Assembly (NCBI GenBank): GCA_947389015.1
Contig: CANDVA010000005.1
Coordinates: forward strand, 62,001-126,000
Source of the DNA: an uncultured Clostridia bacterium
GTDB lineage: Bacteria; Bacillota; Clostridia; Oscillospirales; Ruminococcaceae
Reading direction: 5' to 3'
Length of the DNA: 64,000 nt
This document shows, piece after piece, positions 1 through 8,416 of the stretch. A model generated the notes under the pieces. That model did no database searches and was not told the DNA's origin. It saw nothing but the letters and a program-made list of their open reading frames with translations. Made by a program: the position numbers and the translations under genes. Each line of letters opens with the position of its first letter. Positions within the stretch are counted from its first letter, which is position 1.

Positions 1-1
1 G

Positions 2-94
2 AAAAAAGCGACCGAGATCGAAGCGGATACAAAGGCGGTTTATCTCAAGGGCGAGTTCAGCGGCTTTGCGGTTCATCTTGTAGAAAGAAAGTAA
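2..94 (+). CDS. C-terminal end of an unidentified protein (cut by window start)
   Basis: An open frame enters from the left edge and ends at TAA 92-94, giving 30 residues that finish in VHLVERK. It has no start in the window and too little sequence for a family assignment. It lies 26 bp upstream of kdgK on the same strand, so it is probably an earlier gene of the hexuronate operon, but that is inference from spacing only. Confidence 0.6.
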   Translation, partial: KKATEIEADTKAVYLKGEFSGFAVHLVERK

Positions 95-120
95 TTTAAT
101 TTATAAGGAGATCGATTGAA

Positions 121-1152
121 ATGGCAAAGATAGTAACCATGGGCGAGATCATGCTGAGATTGTCCACCCCCAACAACGAAAAGTTTATTCAGGCTGATGA
201 ATTCGATATCAACTACGGCGGCGGTGAGGCTAATGTAGCCGTATCGCTCGCGAATTACGGTCATGAAGCGGAATTTGTTACCGCCGTTCCCGATAATCCC
301 ATCGGCGCCTGCGCGGTAGCCGCGCTGAGAAAGTACGGCGTGGAGACCAAGCATATCGCTAAATGCGGCGAGCGTCTGGGTATCTACTTCCTCGAGACGG
401 GCGCTTCAATGAGAGCATCCAACGTCGTTTACGACAGAGCGCATTCTTCCATTTCGACTGCGGACGCTTCGGAGTTCGATTTTGACGAGATATTCAAGGA
501 TGCGGATTGGTTCCACTTTACGGGTATCACTCCCGCTGTTTCAGATAAGGCGGCGGAGCTTACCGAGACCGCGCTGAAAGCTGCGAAGAAGCATAACGTT
601 ACCGTTTCCGTCGACCTTAACTTCCGCAAGAAGCTGTGGTCGAGCGAGAAAGCTCAGAAGGTCATGACAAATCTTATGCAGTACGTTGACGTATGTATCG
701 GCAATGAGGAGGATGCGGAGAAAGTTCTCGGCTTCAAGCCCGGCGATACTGACGTTACAAAGGGCGAGCTGGAGCTTGCGGGCTATGTTGACATCTTCAA
801 CCGTATGGCTGACAAGTTCGGCTTTAAGTACATTATATCCTCTCTCCGCGAAAGCCACTCGGCTTCCAACAACGACTGGTCGGCGTGCATTATGGACGGC
901 AAGACGCGTGAGTTCTACCATTCGAGAAAGTACAACATCAACCCGATCGTTGACCGCGTAGGCGGCGGCGACTCGTTTGCGGGCGGACTTATCTGCGGTC
1001 TGGCTGACGGTAAGGATATGAAAGCGGCTCTGGAGTTCGCGGTTGCAGCTTCGGCGCTGAAACACACTATTCCCGGTGACTTCAATCTCGTTACACGCGC
1101 AGAGGTTGAGACGCTTGCGGGCGGCGACGCCTCCGGACGCGTACAGAGATAA
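121..1152 (+). CDS. kdgK: 2-keto-3-deoxygluconate kinase (PfkB family)
   Basis: A 343-residue PfkB-family sugar kinase that phosphorylates 2-keto-3-deoxygluconate to KDPG, the last kinase step of hexuronate breakdown. The N-terminal GGGEANVAVSLANYG substrate/nucleotide region and the C-terminal signature DRVGGGDSFAGGL (anion hole with catalytic Asp) are both intact. A good ribosome site (aaggag, 106-111) precedes ATG 121. Its downstream neighbours kduI, uxaB, uxaA and uxaC make KDG kinase far more likely than fructokinase or ribokinase. KDPG aldolase (kdgA) is not in the window and may lie upstream. Confidence 0.9.
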   Translation: MAKIVTMGEIMLRLSTPNNEKFIQADEFDINYGGGEANVAVSLANYGHEAEFVTAVPDNPIGACAVAALRKYGVETKHIAKCGERLGIYFLETGASMRASNVVYDRAHSSISTADASEFDFDEIFKDADWFHFTGITPAVSDKAAELTETALKAAKKHNVTVSVDLNFRKKLWSSEKAQKVMTNLMQYVDVCIGNEEDAEKVLGFKPGDTDVTKGELELAGYVDIFNRMADKFGFKYIISSLRESHSASNNDWSACIMDGKTREFYHSRKYNINPIVDRVGGGDSFAGGLICGLADGKDMKAALEFAVAASALKHTIPGDFNLVTRAEVETLAGGDASGRVQR

Positions 1153-1158
1153 TTGCAT

Positions 1159-1995
1159 ATGATGAAGCTGTTTATCCGCGCTCACGACCTGGGGGTCAAG
1201 GGCGAAGAGAATATCGTCGCGAAGCTGGACGAATACGGGCTGAGCGGCGTTCAGCTCGTAGCGTACAAGGCGCTTGACGGAATAGAGTATACGCCCGGCT
1301 CGATAACGTCCGAACGCGCGGAAGAGTTCCGCAGGACGTTTGAGGCAGCGGGGAAAACCGTACCGCTTATTGGTGCGTATTTCAATCCCGTTCACCCCGA
1401 CGAGAAGAAAATCGAGAACGGCATCGCGATGTTTAAGGATTATCTTGTGCACGCTAAGGAACTGGGCTGCGATATCGTCGGCTCGGAAACGGGTTCGTAC
1501 AATGGAGATAAGTGGATTTATCACCCGCAGAACCGCACCGAGGAGGCTGTGAAGCGTGTTATCGGAACGTTTTCGGAGCTGTGCGACTACGCAAAGGACT
1601 GCGGAGCATATGTCGGAATGGAGGGCGCTTTCGGACACGTCTGCTTCGACGTGAAAACGCTTGACCGTGCCGTAAAGAGTATCAGCAAGGATAACATCAG
1701 GATCATTTTCGATTTGTATAATTATCTTGACAGATCTAATGTCGATAAGATGTACGATATCCTTGACGAGGGTCTGCAGACGTTCGGAGACAGAATTTGC
1801 GTATTCCATATAAAAGACTGCACGGTCGCGGAGGACGGCTCGCTGAAGCAGTGTGGAGTGGGCAAGGGAATTTTTGATTATCCGCGAATTATCGGCGAGA
1901 TAAGGAAAGTTTGCCCCGACGCAAATCTTGTACTCGAGGGCACGACGGGAGAGGATATCCCCTTTGCCGCAGCGCATTTGAAAAAATTGATCTAA
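1159..1995 (+). CDS. sugar-phosphate isomerase/epimerase-like TIM-barrel protein
   Basis: A 278-residue protein of the AP-endonuclease-2/xylose-isomerase-like TIM-barrel superfamily. Probable metal ligands are spread along the barrel: Glu in IVGSETGSY, Glu in YVGMEGAF, Asp in IIFDLYN, His in CVFHIKD and the last Glu in LVLEGTTG. Relatives include hydroxypyruvate isomerase and keto-sugar 3-epimerases, so the exact substrate cannot be set. The start is uncertain: ATG 1159, ATG 1162 or TTG 1153, none with a strong Shine-Dalgarno, so translation may be coupled to kdgK, which ends at 1152. Its place between kdgK and kduI suggests a role in uronate or pectin-sugar interconversion. Confidence 0.75.
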   Translation: MMKLFIRAHDLGVKGEENIVAKLDEYGLSGVQLVAYKALDGIEYTPGSITSERAEEFRRTFEAAGKTVPLIGAYFNPVHPDEKKIENGIAMFKDYLVHAKELGCDIVGSETGSYNGDKWIYHPQNRTEEAVKRVIGTFSELCDYAKDCGAYVGMEGAFGHVCFDVKTLDRAVKSISKDNIRIIFDLYNYLDRSNVDKMYDILDEGLQTFGDRICVFHIKDCTVAEDGSLKQCGVGKGIFDYPRIIGEIRKVCPDANLVLEGTTGEDIPFAAAHLKKLI

Positions 1996-2007
1996 GGAGA
2001 AAGCAAT

Positions 2008-2844
2008 ATGACTTTAGATATCAGATACAGCAATCACCCGGAGGATTCCAAGCATTACACCACCGATGAGCTTCGGAAGCATTATCTTATCGACAAGGTG
2101 TTTGTTAAGGACGAGATCGCTCTGACCTATTCTCATCAGGACAGGATGATCGCGGGCGGTGCTATGCCCGTTGATAAGGAGCTTTCGCTCGGCAGCACAA
2201 AGGAATTGGGCACGGAGTTTTTCCTCGAAAGACGCGAGATGGGTATCATTAACGTCGGCGGAAAGGGCATGGTGGTGCTCGACGGTAAAGAGTATGTGCT
2301 GGACTTTAAGGACGGCATATACATCGGAATGGGTACGAAGGAGATCGTGTTCAAGTCCGACGACAAGTCGAATCCCGCGAAGTTCTACATCAATTCCTGC
2401 CCCGCGCACAAGACTTATCCTACCGTGTACATCACAAAGGATATGGCGGTACACAGACCGCTCGGCACCGCTGAGAATATGAACAAGCGTGTTGTCAATC
2501 AATATGTCAATCCCGCTGTCTGCGAGAGCTGTCAGCTTGCTATGGGTATGACGGAGCTTGCTCCCGGCAGCAGCTGGAACACAATGCCCTCGCATACTCA
2601 CGAGAGAAGAATGGAGGTCTACTTCTACTTCGAGCTTGAGGGAGACAATGTTGTTTTCCATATGATGGGTCAGCCGCAGGAGACCCGTCACATAATCCTT
2701 CACAACGAGCAGGCGGTTATTTCGCCGAGTTGGTCTATACACAGCGGTACTGCTACCAGCAACTACACGTTTATCTGGGGTATGTGCGGCGAAAATCAGA
2801 CCTACGACGATATGGACAACATCGGCAATTTTGATTTGAAATAA
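2008..2844 (+). CDS. kduI: 5-dehydro-4-deoxy-D-glucuronate isomerase
   Basis: A 278-residue KduI-family cupin isomerase that converts 5-keto-4-deoxyuronate, released from unsaturated pectin oligomers, to 2,5-diketo-3-deoxygluconate. Length matches the family. The metal-binding cupin segment SSWNTMPSHTHERRMEVYFYFE carries the expected HxH, Glu and other ligands, and HSGTATSNYTFIWGM is the typical C-terminal block. Ribosome site aaggag lies at 1994-1999, before ATG 2008. The usual next enzyme, KduD, is absent from this window. Presence of kduI with uxaABC shows the operon serves both lyase products and free galacturonate. Confidence 0.93.
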   Translation: MTLDIRYSNHPEDSKHYTTDELRKHYLIDKVFVKDEIALTYSHQDRMIAGGAMPVDKELSLGSTKELGTEFFLERREMGIINVGGKGMVVLDGKEYVLDFKDGIYIGMGTKEIVFKSDDKSNPAKFYINSCPAHKTYPTVYITKDMAVHRPLGTAENMNKRVVNQYVNPAVCESCQLAMGMTELAPGSSWNTMPSHTHERRMEVYFYFELEGDNVVFHMMGQPQETRHIILHNEQAVISPSWSIHSGTATSNYTFIWGMCGENQTYDDMDNIGNFDLK

Positions 2845-2960
2845 AACAGGCGCAGGGTCTGTTTTTAACAGACTTCATCGGAAATCGGAAAAGTGATGTA
2901 CGGCGCAGTGCTTTGGAGGTTTTCGGTGAGGTCCATCAACAACCATAGGAGTGCATCGTT

Positions 2961-4064
2961 ATGGCTTATTTAACATTAAGAGGAATCAATAAGATTTATC
3001 CGAACGGATTTCACGCTGTTCACGATTTTAATCTGGAGATCGAAAAGGGCGAGTTTATCGTATTCGTTGGCTCGTCGGGCTGCGGAAAGTCTACTACCCT
3101 GCGAATGATCGCGGGTCTGGAGAATATCAGCAGCGGCGACTTTTTCATTGACGGGGAGAGAGCGAACGAAAAGGGTCCGCGTGAGCGCGGAATCGCAATG
3201 GTTTTCCAGAGCTACGCGCTTTATCCGCATATGACGGTATATGATAATATGGCGTTCGGTCTGACGCTTCAGGGCGTTGACGACGACGTTATCGAAAAGC
3301 GTGTTCTGAATACCGCAAAGATACTCGGTCTTACCGATTATCTTGACAGAAAGCCGAGAGCGCTGTCGGGCGGTCAGCGGCAGAGAGTTGCGGTAGGACG
3401 CGCTATTATCCGTAAGGTCGATATCTTCCTTATGGACGAGCCGCTTTCAAACCTTGACGCTAAGCAGAGAGTTACGATGCGCTCCGAGATCACGCAGATC
3501 CACCGCGAGACGGGCGCTACAACGATCTACGTAACGCACGATCAGACCGAGGCTATGACTATGGCGGACAGAATAGTCGTTATGAAAGACGGCTATATCC
3601 AGCAGGTCGGTACGCCTTACGATCTGTATTTCAACCCCGTGAATATGTTTGTTGCGGGCTTTATCGGCGAGCCGCCGATGAACTTTATCACGGCAAAGGT
3701 CAACGACTGCAAGATGAACATTGGCGAATGCGTTATCGACCTTGAGGCTGTCGCAGATAAGAGCGTGCTGAAAAAGTACGAGGGCGAGGAGATTGCGTTC
3801 GGCTTCCGTCCCGAGCACGTAAAGCTTGTCGGCAAGGACGACGTTCGCAAAGCGTACACTATTCCGTGTACCGTAGAGCTGACTGAGCTGCTCGGCGACA
3901 ACACCAACGTTTACGTTGACATTCGCGGCGTAAAGACTATTCTTAAGGTCGATCCGCATGATTCACCGGCGATCGACTCGAAGATTGACTTTGCTATTCC
4001 GTTTGAGAATGTTTATCTGTTCGACATTGAAACGGAAAAGCGCATTAAGCTGAGAGAGCAATAA
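2961..4064 (+). CDS. ABC transporter ATPase of the MsmX/UgpC sugar-import type
   Basis: A 367-residue ATP-binding subunit for carbohydrate ABC importers. Walker A is GSSGCGKST (about residue 37), the Q-loop is VFQSYALYPHMTV, the signature is LSGGQRQRVAVGRA, Walker B is DIFLMDEPLSNLD and the H-loop is YVTHD. The C-terminal regulatory OB domain (MOI/TOBE type, from about residue 235) includes FGFRPEHV. In Firmicutes one such ATPase often energises many sugar importers whose permeases are encoded elsewhere, and no permease is adjacent here. The ribosome site is taggag at 2945-2950. The 116-bp gap before it contains only a weak hairpin near 2859-2875. Confidence 0.92.
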   Translation: MAYLTLRGINKIYPNGFHAVHDFNLEIEKGEFIVFVGSSGCGKSTTLRMIAGLENISSGDFFIDGERANEKGPRERGIAMVFQSYALYPHMTVYDNMAFGLTLQGVDDDVIEKRVLNTAKILGLTDYLDRKPRALSGGQRQRVAVGRAIIRKVDIFLMDEPLSNLDAKQRVTMRSEITQIHRETGATTIYVTHDQTEAMTMADRIVVMKDGYIQQVGTPYDLYFNPVNMFVAGFIGEPPMNFITAKVNDCKMNIGECVIDLEAVADKSVLKKYEGEEIAFGFRPEHVKLVGKDDVRKAYTIPCTVELTELLGDNTNVYVDIRGVKTILKVDPHDSPAIDSKIDFAIPFENVYLFDIETEKRIKLREQ

Positions 4065-4071
4065 TATAATT

Positions 4072-5472
4072 ATGGATGAATCATCTGTCAGCGAAAAGGA
4101 CCGAAAACGGCGGGAATTTATTTTGAACGGCAATCCAATGGCTGTCGTTCTGAATATTTCCTTGCCGCTTATGGCTCTTGGCGCTTTCTCTTATATAAGC
4201 AGTATAATTGATACGGTCGTTGTCTCGGCTACCGATAACAGCGCAGTGTCAAGCGTTGTTATGATCTCCCAGATAAAGCAGTTGATTTCGGCGCTCGGAG
4301 CGGGATTTGCGACGGGAAGTTCAATTATTGTTTCGAGGCTGATCGGACGCGGAGAATACGACAAAGCGAAAAAAGCCGCCAACACTACGCTTGAGGTGTT
4401 CTTTGGCTTGGCTGTGTTGATTATCGCGGTTATTGAGATCTTCGCAGTGGGTATTCTGAAACTGGGTCGTCTTGACGACGATATGATCGCGATTGGTATC
4501 GGGTATTTCAGAGTCCAGATAGTGTCTATCGGCATAGGGCTGTTTAATCAGGTATTCATGGGTCTTGAAAAGGCTCGCGGCGCTATGAAGAACATCACGC
4601 TGATAAACATTATGTCTATGGCACTGAAGCTTATGTTCACGGTAGTATTCGTGAACGTACTGCATTTGGGCACGGCATGGGTGGCGGGAGGCACGCTCTG
4701 CGCGGATATTTCGGTAACGCTCTACGCGCTGGTGAATTTGGTGCGGAAAAACTATCTGTTCAAGTTCAACCCCAAGAACGTGATGTTTTCGGTAGATTTT
4801 TTTAAACCGCTTTGCTCTTTGTCTATCCCCGTATCACTGGGGAAATTTGTTTTTTCTATGGGTAAGGTGATCGTCAACGGGCTTGCTGTCGACTACGGTT
4901 CCGACGCTCCCGGAGCGTTGGGGATATCAAACCAGATAAGCGGCTCGGTAACGCATCTTACTACGTACAGTGAGGATTCGGAAAGCTCGATTATAAGCTA
5001 TAATCTGAGCCAGAGATACTACTCACGTATGATAAAGGTATTTTTCTGCACGCTGACGGTAAATCTTATCATCACAACCGTTGGATTTATCTTGCTGACC
5101 GTGTTTAGTGCTCCGATCTCCATGTTTTTCGCCGGAGACGGCGGCGCGGAAAAGGCGGAACTTATTGAAAAGATATTTTCATATGAGCGCGTCGGGATCA
5201 TCGCGCTGGGAGTAAATTCTGCGGTAAACGGTCTGATATACGGTCTGGGCTATACCAAGCTTTCGATGATCTGCAATTTGTCGAGGCTTTTCGCGTTCAG
5301 GATACCGTCCATGCTCATTATGATAAACTGCTTCCCCGATATGGGAGCGGAAAGTCTCGGTATCGCGATGCTGATATCGAACGTCGGTATCGGCTTGATG
5401 TCGGTGGTTATCGGCACAGTGTGCCTTATTAAAATCAAGCAGCACAAAACGAAAGACAATGTACGGATATAG
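4072..5472 (+). CDS. MATE-family multidrug/solute exporter
   Basis: A 466-residue membrane protein with about twelve hydrophobic segments and MATE-family sequence: NPMAVVLNISLPLMALGAFSYISSIIDT near the N-terminus and ISSIIDTVVVS as the first half motif. It begins 7 bp after the ABC ATPase stop and ends 10 bp before uxaB, so it is transcribed inside the hexuronate operon. MATE proteins export solutes using Na+ or H+ gradients; the substrate here is unknown. The position suggests that it may export a catabolic by-product or a plant-derived toxic compound, but this is inference. No clear Shine-Dalgarno is seen before ATG 4072. Confidence 0.85.
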   Translation: MDESSVSEKDRKRREFILNGNPMAVVLNISLPLMALGAFSYISSIIDTVVVSATDNSAVSSVVMISQIKQLISALGAGFATGSSIIVSRLIGRGEYDKAKKAANTTLEVFFGLAVLIIAVIEIFAVGILKLGRLDDDMIAIGIGYFRVQIVSIGIGLFNQVFMGLEKARGAMKNITLINIMSMALKLMFTVVFVNVLHLGTAWVAGGTLCADISVTLYALVNLVRKNYLFKFNPKNVMFSVDFFKPLCSLSIPVSLGKFVFSMGKVIVNGLAVDYGSDAPGALGISNQISGSVTHLTTYSEDSESSIISYNLSQRYYSRMIKVFFCTLTVNLIITTVGFILLTVFSAPISMFFAGDGGAEKAELIEKIFSYERVGIIALGVNSAVNGLIYGLGYTKLSMICNLSRLFAFRIPSMLIMINCFPDMGAESLGIAMLISNVGIGLMSVVIGTVCLIKIKQHKTKDNVRI

Positions 5473-5482
5473 AGGTGTGATT

Positions 5483-6922
5483 ATGAAAGACCTAAACAGA
5501 AGCAATTTTAAGACAGGCGAAAGACCCATAAAAATCCTCCAGTTCGGAGAGGGAAACTTTTTAAGGGCATTCGTCGATTGGATCTTGCAAAATCTTAACG
5601 ACAGCGGAGTGATAAACTCCGACGTTGCTGTGGTTCAGCCCATGCCTATGGGCAGAGTGGCAGAGCTTGCAAAGCAGGACGGCTTGTATACCGTATGCTT
5701 AGAGGGTATAGACAAGGGCGAAAAGGTGCAGAGCCGCCGCATTATCGACGTTCTCCGCGACTTTATCAACCCGTTTGAGGACTATGACAAGTACCTCTCC
5801 TACGCAAAGAGCGAGGATCTGGAGGTGATCATCTCCAATACCACCGAGGCGGGTATCGCGCTCGATCCCACGGATACCGATCTCACCAAGTGTCCGAAGA
5901 GCTTTCCCGGAAAGCTTCTCGCGCTGCTGAACGCGCGTTACGAGCACTTCAACGGCGATACGAGCAAGGGTCTGGCAATAATCCCGTGTGAGCTTATCGA
6001 CCACAACGGCGACGAGCTGAAAAGAGTAATGATCGAGCTTGCCGGTATCAACAAGATGAGCATGGGCTTCATCAAGTGGCTGACCGAGGCTAATCATTTC
6101 ACGAGCACGCTCGTCGACAGAATAGTTCCCGGCTATCCGCGCGACGCTGCTGCCGAGATATGCGAGGAGACAGGATTCCAAGACAACAACATCGTAAAGG
6201 GCGAGATATTCCACCTCTGGGTACTGCAAAAGGAAGCATTCGTGCAGGAGAAGCTGCCCGCCGATAAGTCGGGGCTGAACGTTATCTTCGCGGACGACAT
6301 TACTCCGTACAAGCAGCGCAAGGTAAAGATACTCAACGGCTCACACACCGCAATGGTTCCCGTCGCGTATATGAGCGGTATTGGCACCGTTCGTGAGAGC
6401 GTTGAGGACGAGGACGTGGGCAGATTCGTCCAAGAGCTTGTCAACGACGAGATAAAGCCCACGATCGACCTGCCCAAGGACGAAATGGATGCGTTCGCAA
6501 ACAGCGTTATCGAGCGCTTCAAGAACCCGTTTATCCGTCATGAGCTTATGTCGATAGCGCTCAATTCCACGACCAAGTTCAAGACCCGTCTGCTGCCGAC
6601 CTACAACGATTACCGCGCTAAGTTTGGCAAGTCACCGAAGCACATTCTGTTCTCGTTCGCGTCGCTCTGCGTATTCTACAAGGGCAAGCGCGGCGGCGAG
6701 GATATCGCGCTCGCGGACGATCAGAAGTATCTCGACTTCTGGAAGGAGCTTTGGACAAAGACCGACTACACAGATATCGCGAAAACGGTTATGTCGAGAA
6801 GCGACATCTGGGAGCAGGATCTGGCGGCGGACGACGATAACGTTGCCGTAGTCGCGGGCTATATCGAGAGCATTGTAAAGAACGGTGAGAGAGCCGCTTT
6901 AAAGGCTTTTCTGGGTGAATGA
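5483..6922 (+). CDS. uxaB: tagaturonate reductase (altronate oxidoreductase)
   Basis: A 479-residue member of the mannitol dehydrogenase/UxaB family that reduces D-tagaturonate to D-altronate with NADH. The Rossmann start ILQFGEGNFLRAFVDW and the catalytic-domain block KVKILNGSHTAMVPVAYMSG (Lys, Asn, His) are present. An in-frame ATG at 5459 lies inside the end of the MATE gene, but ATG 5483 follows a ribosome site (agaggtg, 5471-5477) and starts at the normal position (MKDLNRSNF), so 5483 is chosen. It is followed at once by uxaA, with a single base between stop and start. Confidence 0.93.
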   Translation: MKDLNRSNFKTGERPIKILQFGEGNFLRAFVDWILQNLNDSGVINSDVAVVQPMPMGRVAELAKQDGLYTVCLEGIDKGEKVQSRRIIDVLRDFINPFEDYDKYLSYAKSEDLEVIISNTTEAGIALDPTDTDLTKCPKSFPGKLLALLNARYEHFNGDTSKGLAIIPCELIDHNGDELKRVMIELAGINKMSMGFIKWLTEANHFTSTLVDRIVPGYPRDAAAEICEETGFQDNNIVKGEIFHLWVLQKEAFVQEKLPADKSGLNVIFADDITPYKQRKVKILNGSHTAMVPVAYMSGIGTVRESVEDEDVGRFVQELVNDEIKPTIDLPKDEMDAFANSVIERFKNPFIRHELMSIALNSTTKFKTRLLPTYNDYRAKFGKSPKHILFSFASLCVFYKGKRGGEDIALADDQKYLDFWKELWTKTDYTDIAKTVMSRSDIWEQDLAADDDNVAVVAGYIESIVKNGERAALKAFLGE

Positions 6923-6923
6923 T

Positions 6924-8402
6924 ATGAAGAAAACTATTGTAATAACTCCGCAGGATTCCGTTGGCGTGGCGTTGGCGCCGCTTAAGAAAGGAGAGCTTGC
7001 CGAGGGTGTTACCCTTATGGAGGATATCGAAAAGGGACACAAGTTCGCGCTCAAAGAGATCAAAAGCGGCGAAAAGGTCATCAAGTACGGCGAGGTCATC
7101 GGCAGAGCGACCGCCGATATCGCGCCCGGCGAGCATATTCACTCGCATAATATGGCGACCAATCTCGAGGGAACGCTGGAGTATTCCTACAACAAGAAGG
7201 AGATCGCTCCCGCGCCCGAGTTCAAGAACCGCAAGGTTATGGTCTATGAACGCAAGAACGGCGAGGTCGGCATACGCAACGAGCTGTGGGTTATTCCGAC
7301 CGTCGGCTGCGTTAACGCGCAGGCGAGAGCTATCGCGGCGGAGTTTTTGAAGCGTCATCCCGATCTTCAGGGCGTTGACGGAGTGTTCGCGTACACGCAC
7401 CCCTACGGCTGCTCGCAGATCGGCGAGGATCACGAGCGTACGCGCACTATTCTCCAGAGAATGGTAAAGCACCCCAACAGCGGCGGCGTATTGGTGCTAG
7501 GGCTTGGCTGTGAGAACAACCGCATGGACGTATTCAAGGAAACGCTCGGGGACTACGACAAGGAACGCACCGAGTTCCTTATCGCGCAGGACGTTGAGGA
7601 CGAATTGTCCGCGGGTGTTGAGCTACTCGAAAAGCTGTACGCGAAGATCAAGGACGACAAGCGCGTTGAAAAGGACATTTCGTGTCTTAAAGTCGGCTTG
7701 AAGTGCGGCGGCTCGGACGGTCTGTCGGGTATTACCGCAAATCCGCTTGTCGGAAGATTTTCGGATTATATTGCGACAGTCGGAGGAACGACAGTGCTCA
7801 CCGAGGTTCCCGAGATGTTCGGCGCGGAGCAGCTTCTTATGGACAGGGCAAAAGACGACGTAACGTTCAATAAGATCGTAAAGCTTGTCAACGGCTTCAA
7901 GGAGTACTATCAGAAGCACGATCAGCCCGTTTACGAGAATCCCTCTCCCGGAAACAAGGCAGGCGGTATAACCACGCTGGAGGACAAATCCCTCGGCTGC
8001 ACCCAGAAATCGGGAACGCGCGAGGTCTGCGACGTGCTGTTTGACGGCGACGCGCTCTCGGCGCACGGACTCAATCTGCTGAACGGTCCCGGAAACGATA
8101 TGGTGGCGGTGACTAATCTCGCGAGCGCGGGCTGTCATATGGTGCTGTTCACGACGGGCAGAGGCACGCCGTTCGGAGGTTTCGTGCCGACGATAAAGAT
8201 ATCGACCAATTCCGATCTGGCGGTGCGCAAGAAGAACTGGATAGATTTCGACGCAGGCGGTATCGCGGTCGGAGAGAGCTTCGAGAGCAAGCTTGAGGAG
8301 CTTGTCGACCTCGTAGTCGAGACCGCCAACGGAAAGCAGACTGTTAACGAGCGCTACGGCGCGCGCGATATCGCGATATTCAAAACGGGTGTTACACTTT
8401 AA
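6924..8402 (+). CDS. uxaA: altronate dehydratase
   Basis: A 492-residue UxaA-type dehydratase that converts D-altronate to 2-keto-3-deoxygluconate, the substrate of kdgK. It has the short N-terminal SAF-like domain (residues 1-95) joined to the large catalytic domain. The catalytic domain carries GCEN and GLKCGGSDGLSGITANP, likely iron/metal-binding Cys and Asp residues of the family. ATG 6924 is preferred over GTG 6915, which overlaps the uxaB stop. With uxaB and uxaC this completes the galacturonate to KDG route. Confidence 0.94.
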   Translation: MKKTIVITPQDSVGVALAPLKKGELAEGVTLMEDIEKGHKFALKEIKSGEKVIKYGEVIGRATADIAPGEHIHSHNMATNLEGTLEYSYNKKEIAPAPEFKNRKVMVYERKNGEVGIRNELWVIPTVGCVNAQARAIAAEFLKRHPDLQGVDGVFAYTHPYGCSQIGEDHERTRTILQRMVKHPNSGGVLVLGLGCENNRMDVFKETLGDYDKERTEFLIAQDVEDELSAGVELLEKLYAKIKDDKRVEKDISCLKVGLKCGGSDGLSGITANPLVGRFSDYIATVGGTTVLTEVPEMFGAEQLLMDRAKDDVTFNKIVKLVNGFKEYYQKHDQPVYENPSPGNKAGGITTLEDKSLGCTQKSGTREVCDVLFDGDALSAHGLNLLNGPGNDMVAVTNLASAGCHMVLFTTGRGTPFGGFVPTIKISTNSDLAVRKKNWIDFDAGGIAVGESFESKLEELVDLVVETANGKQTVNERYGARDIAIFKTGVTL

Positions 8403-8416
8403 GGAGAATTGCTGCT

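Noticed and set aside
541-1977. A 478-codon open frame on the minus strand across kdgK and the TIM-barrel gene
   Set aside because: It is antisense to two well-supported genes, has no family-like sequence and no ribosome site. Long antisense frames are common here because of codon bias.
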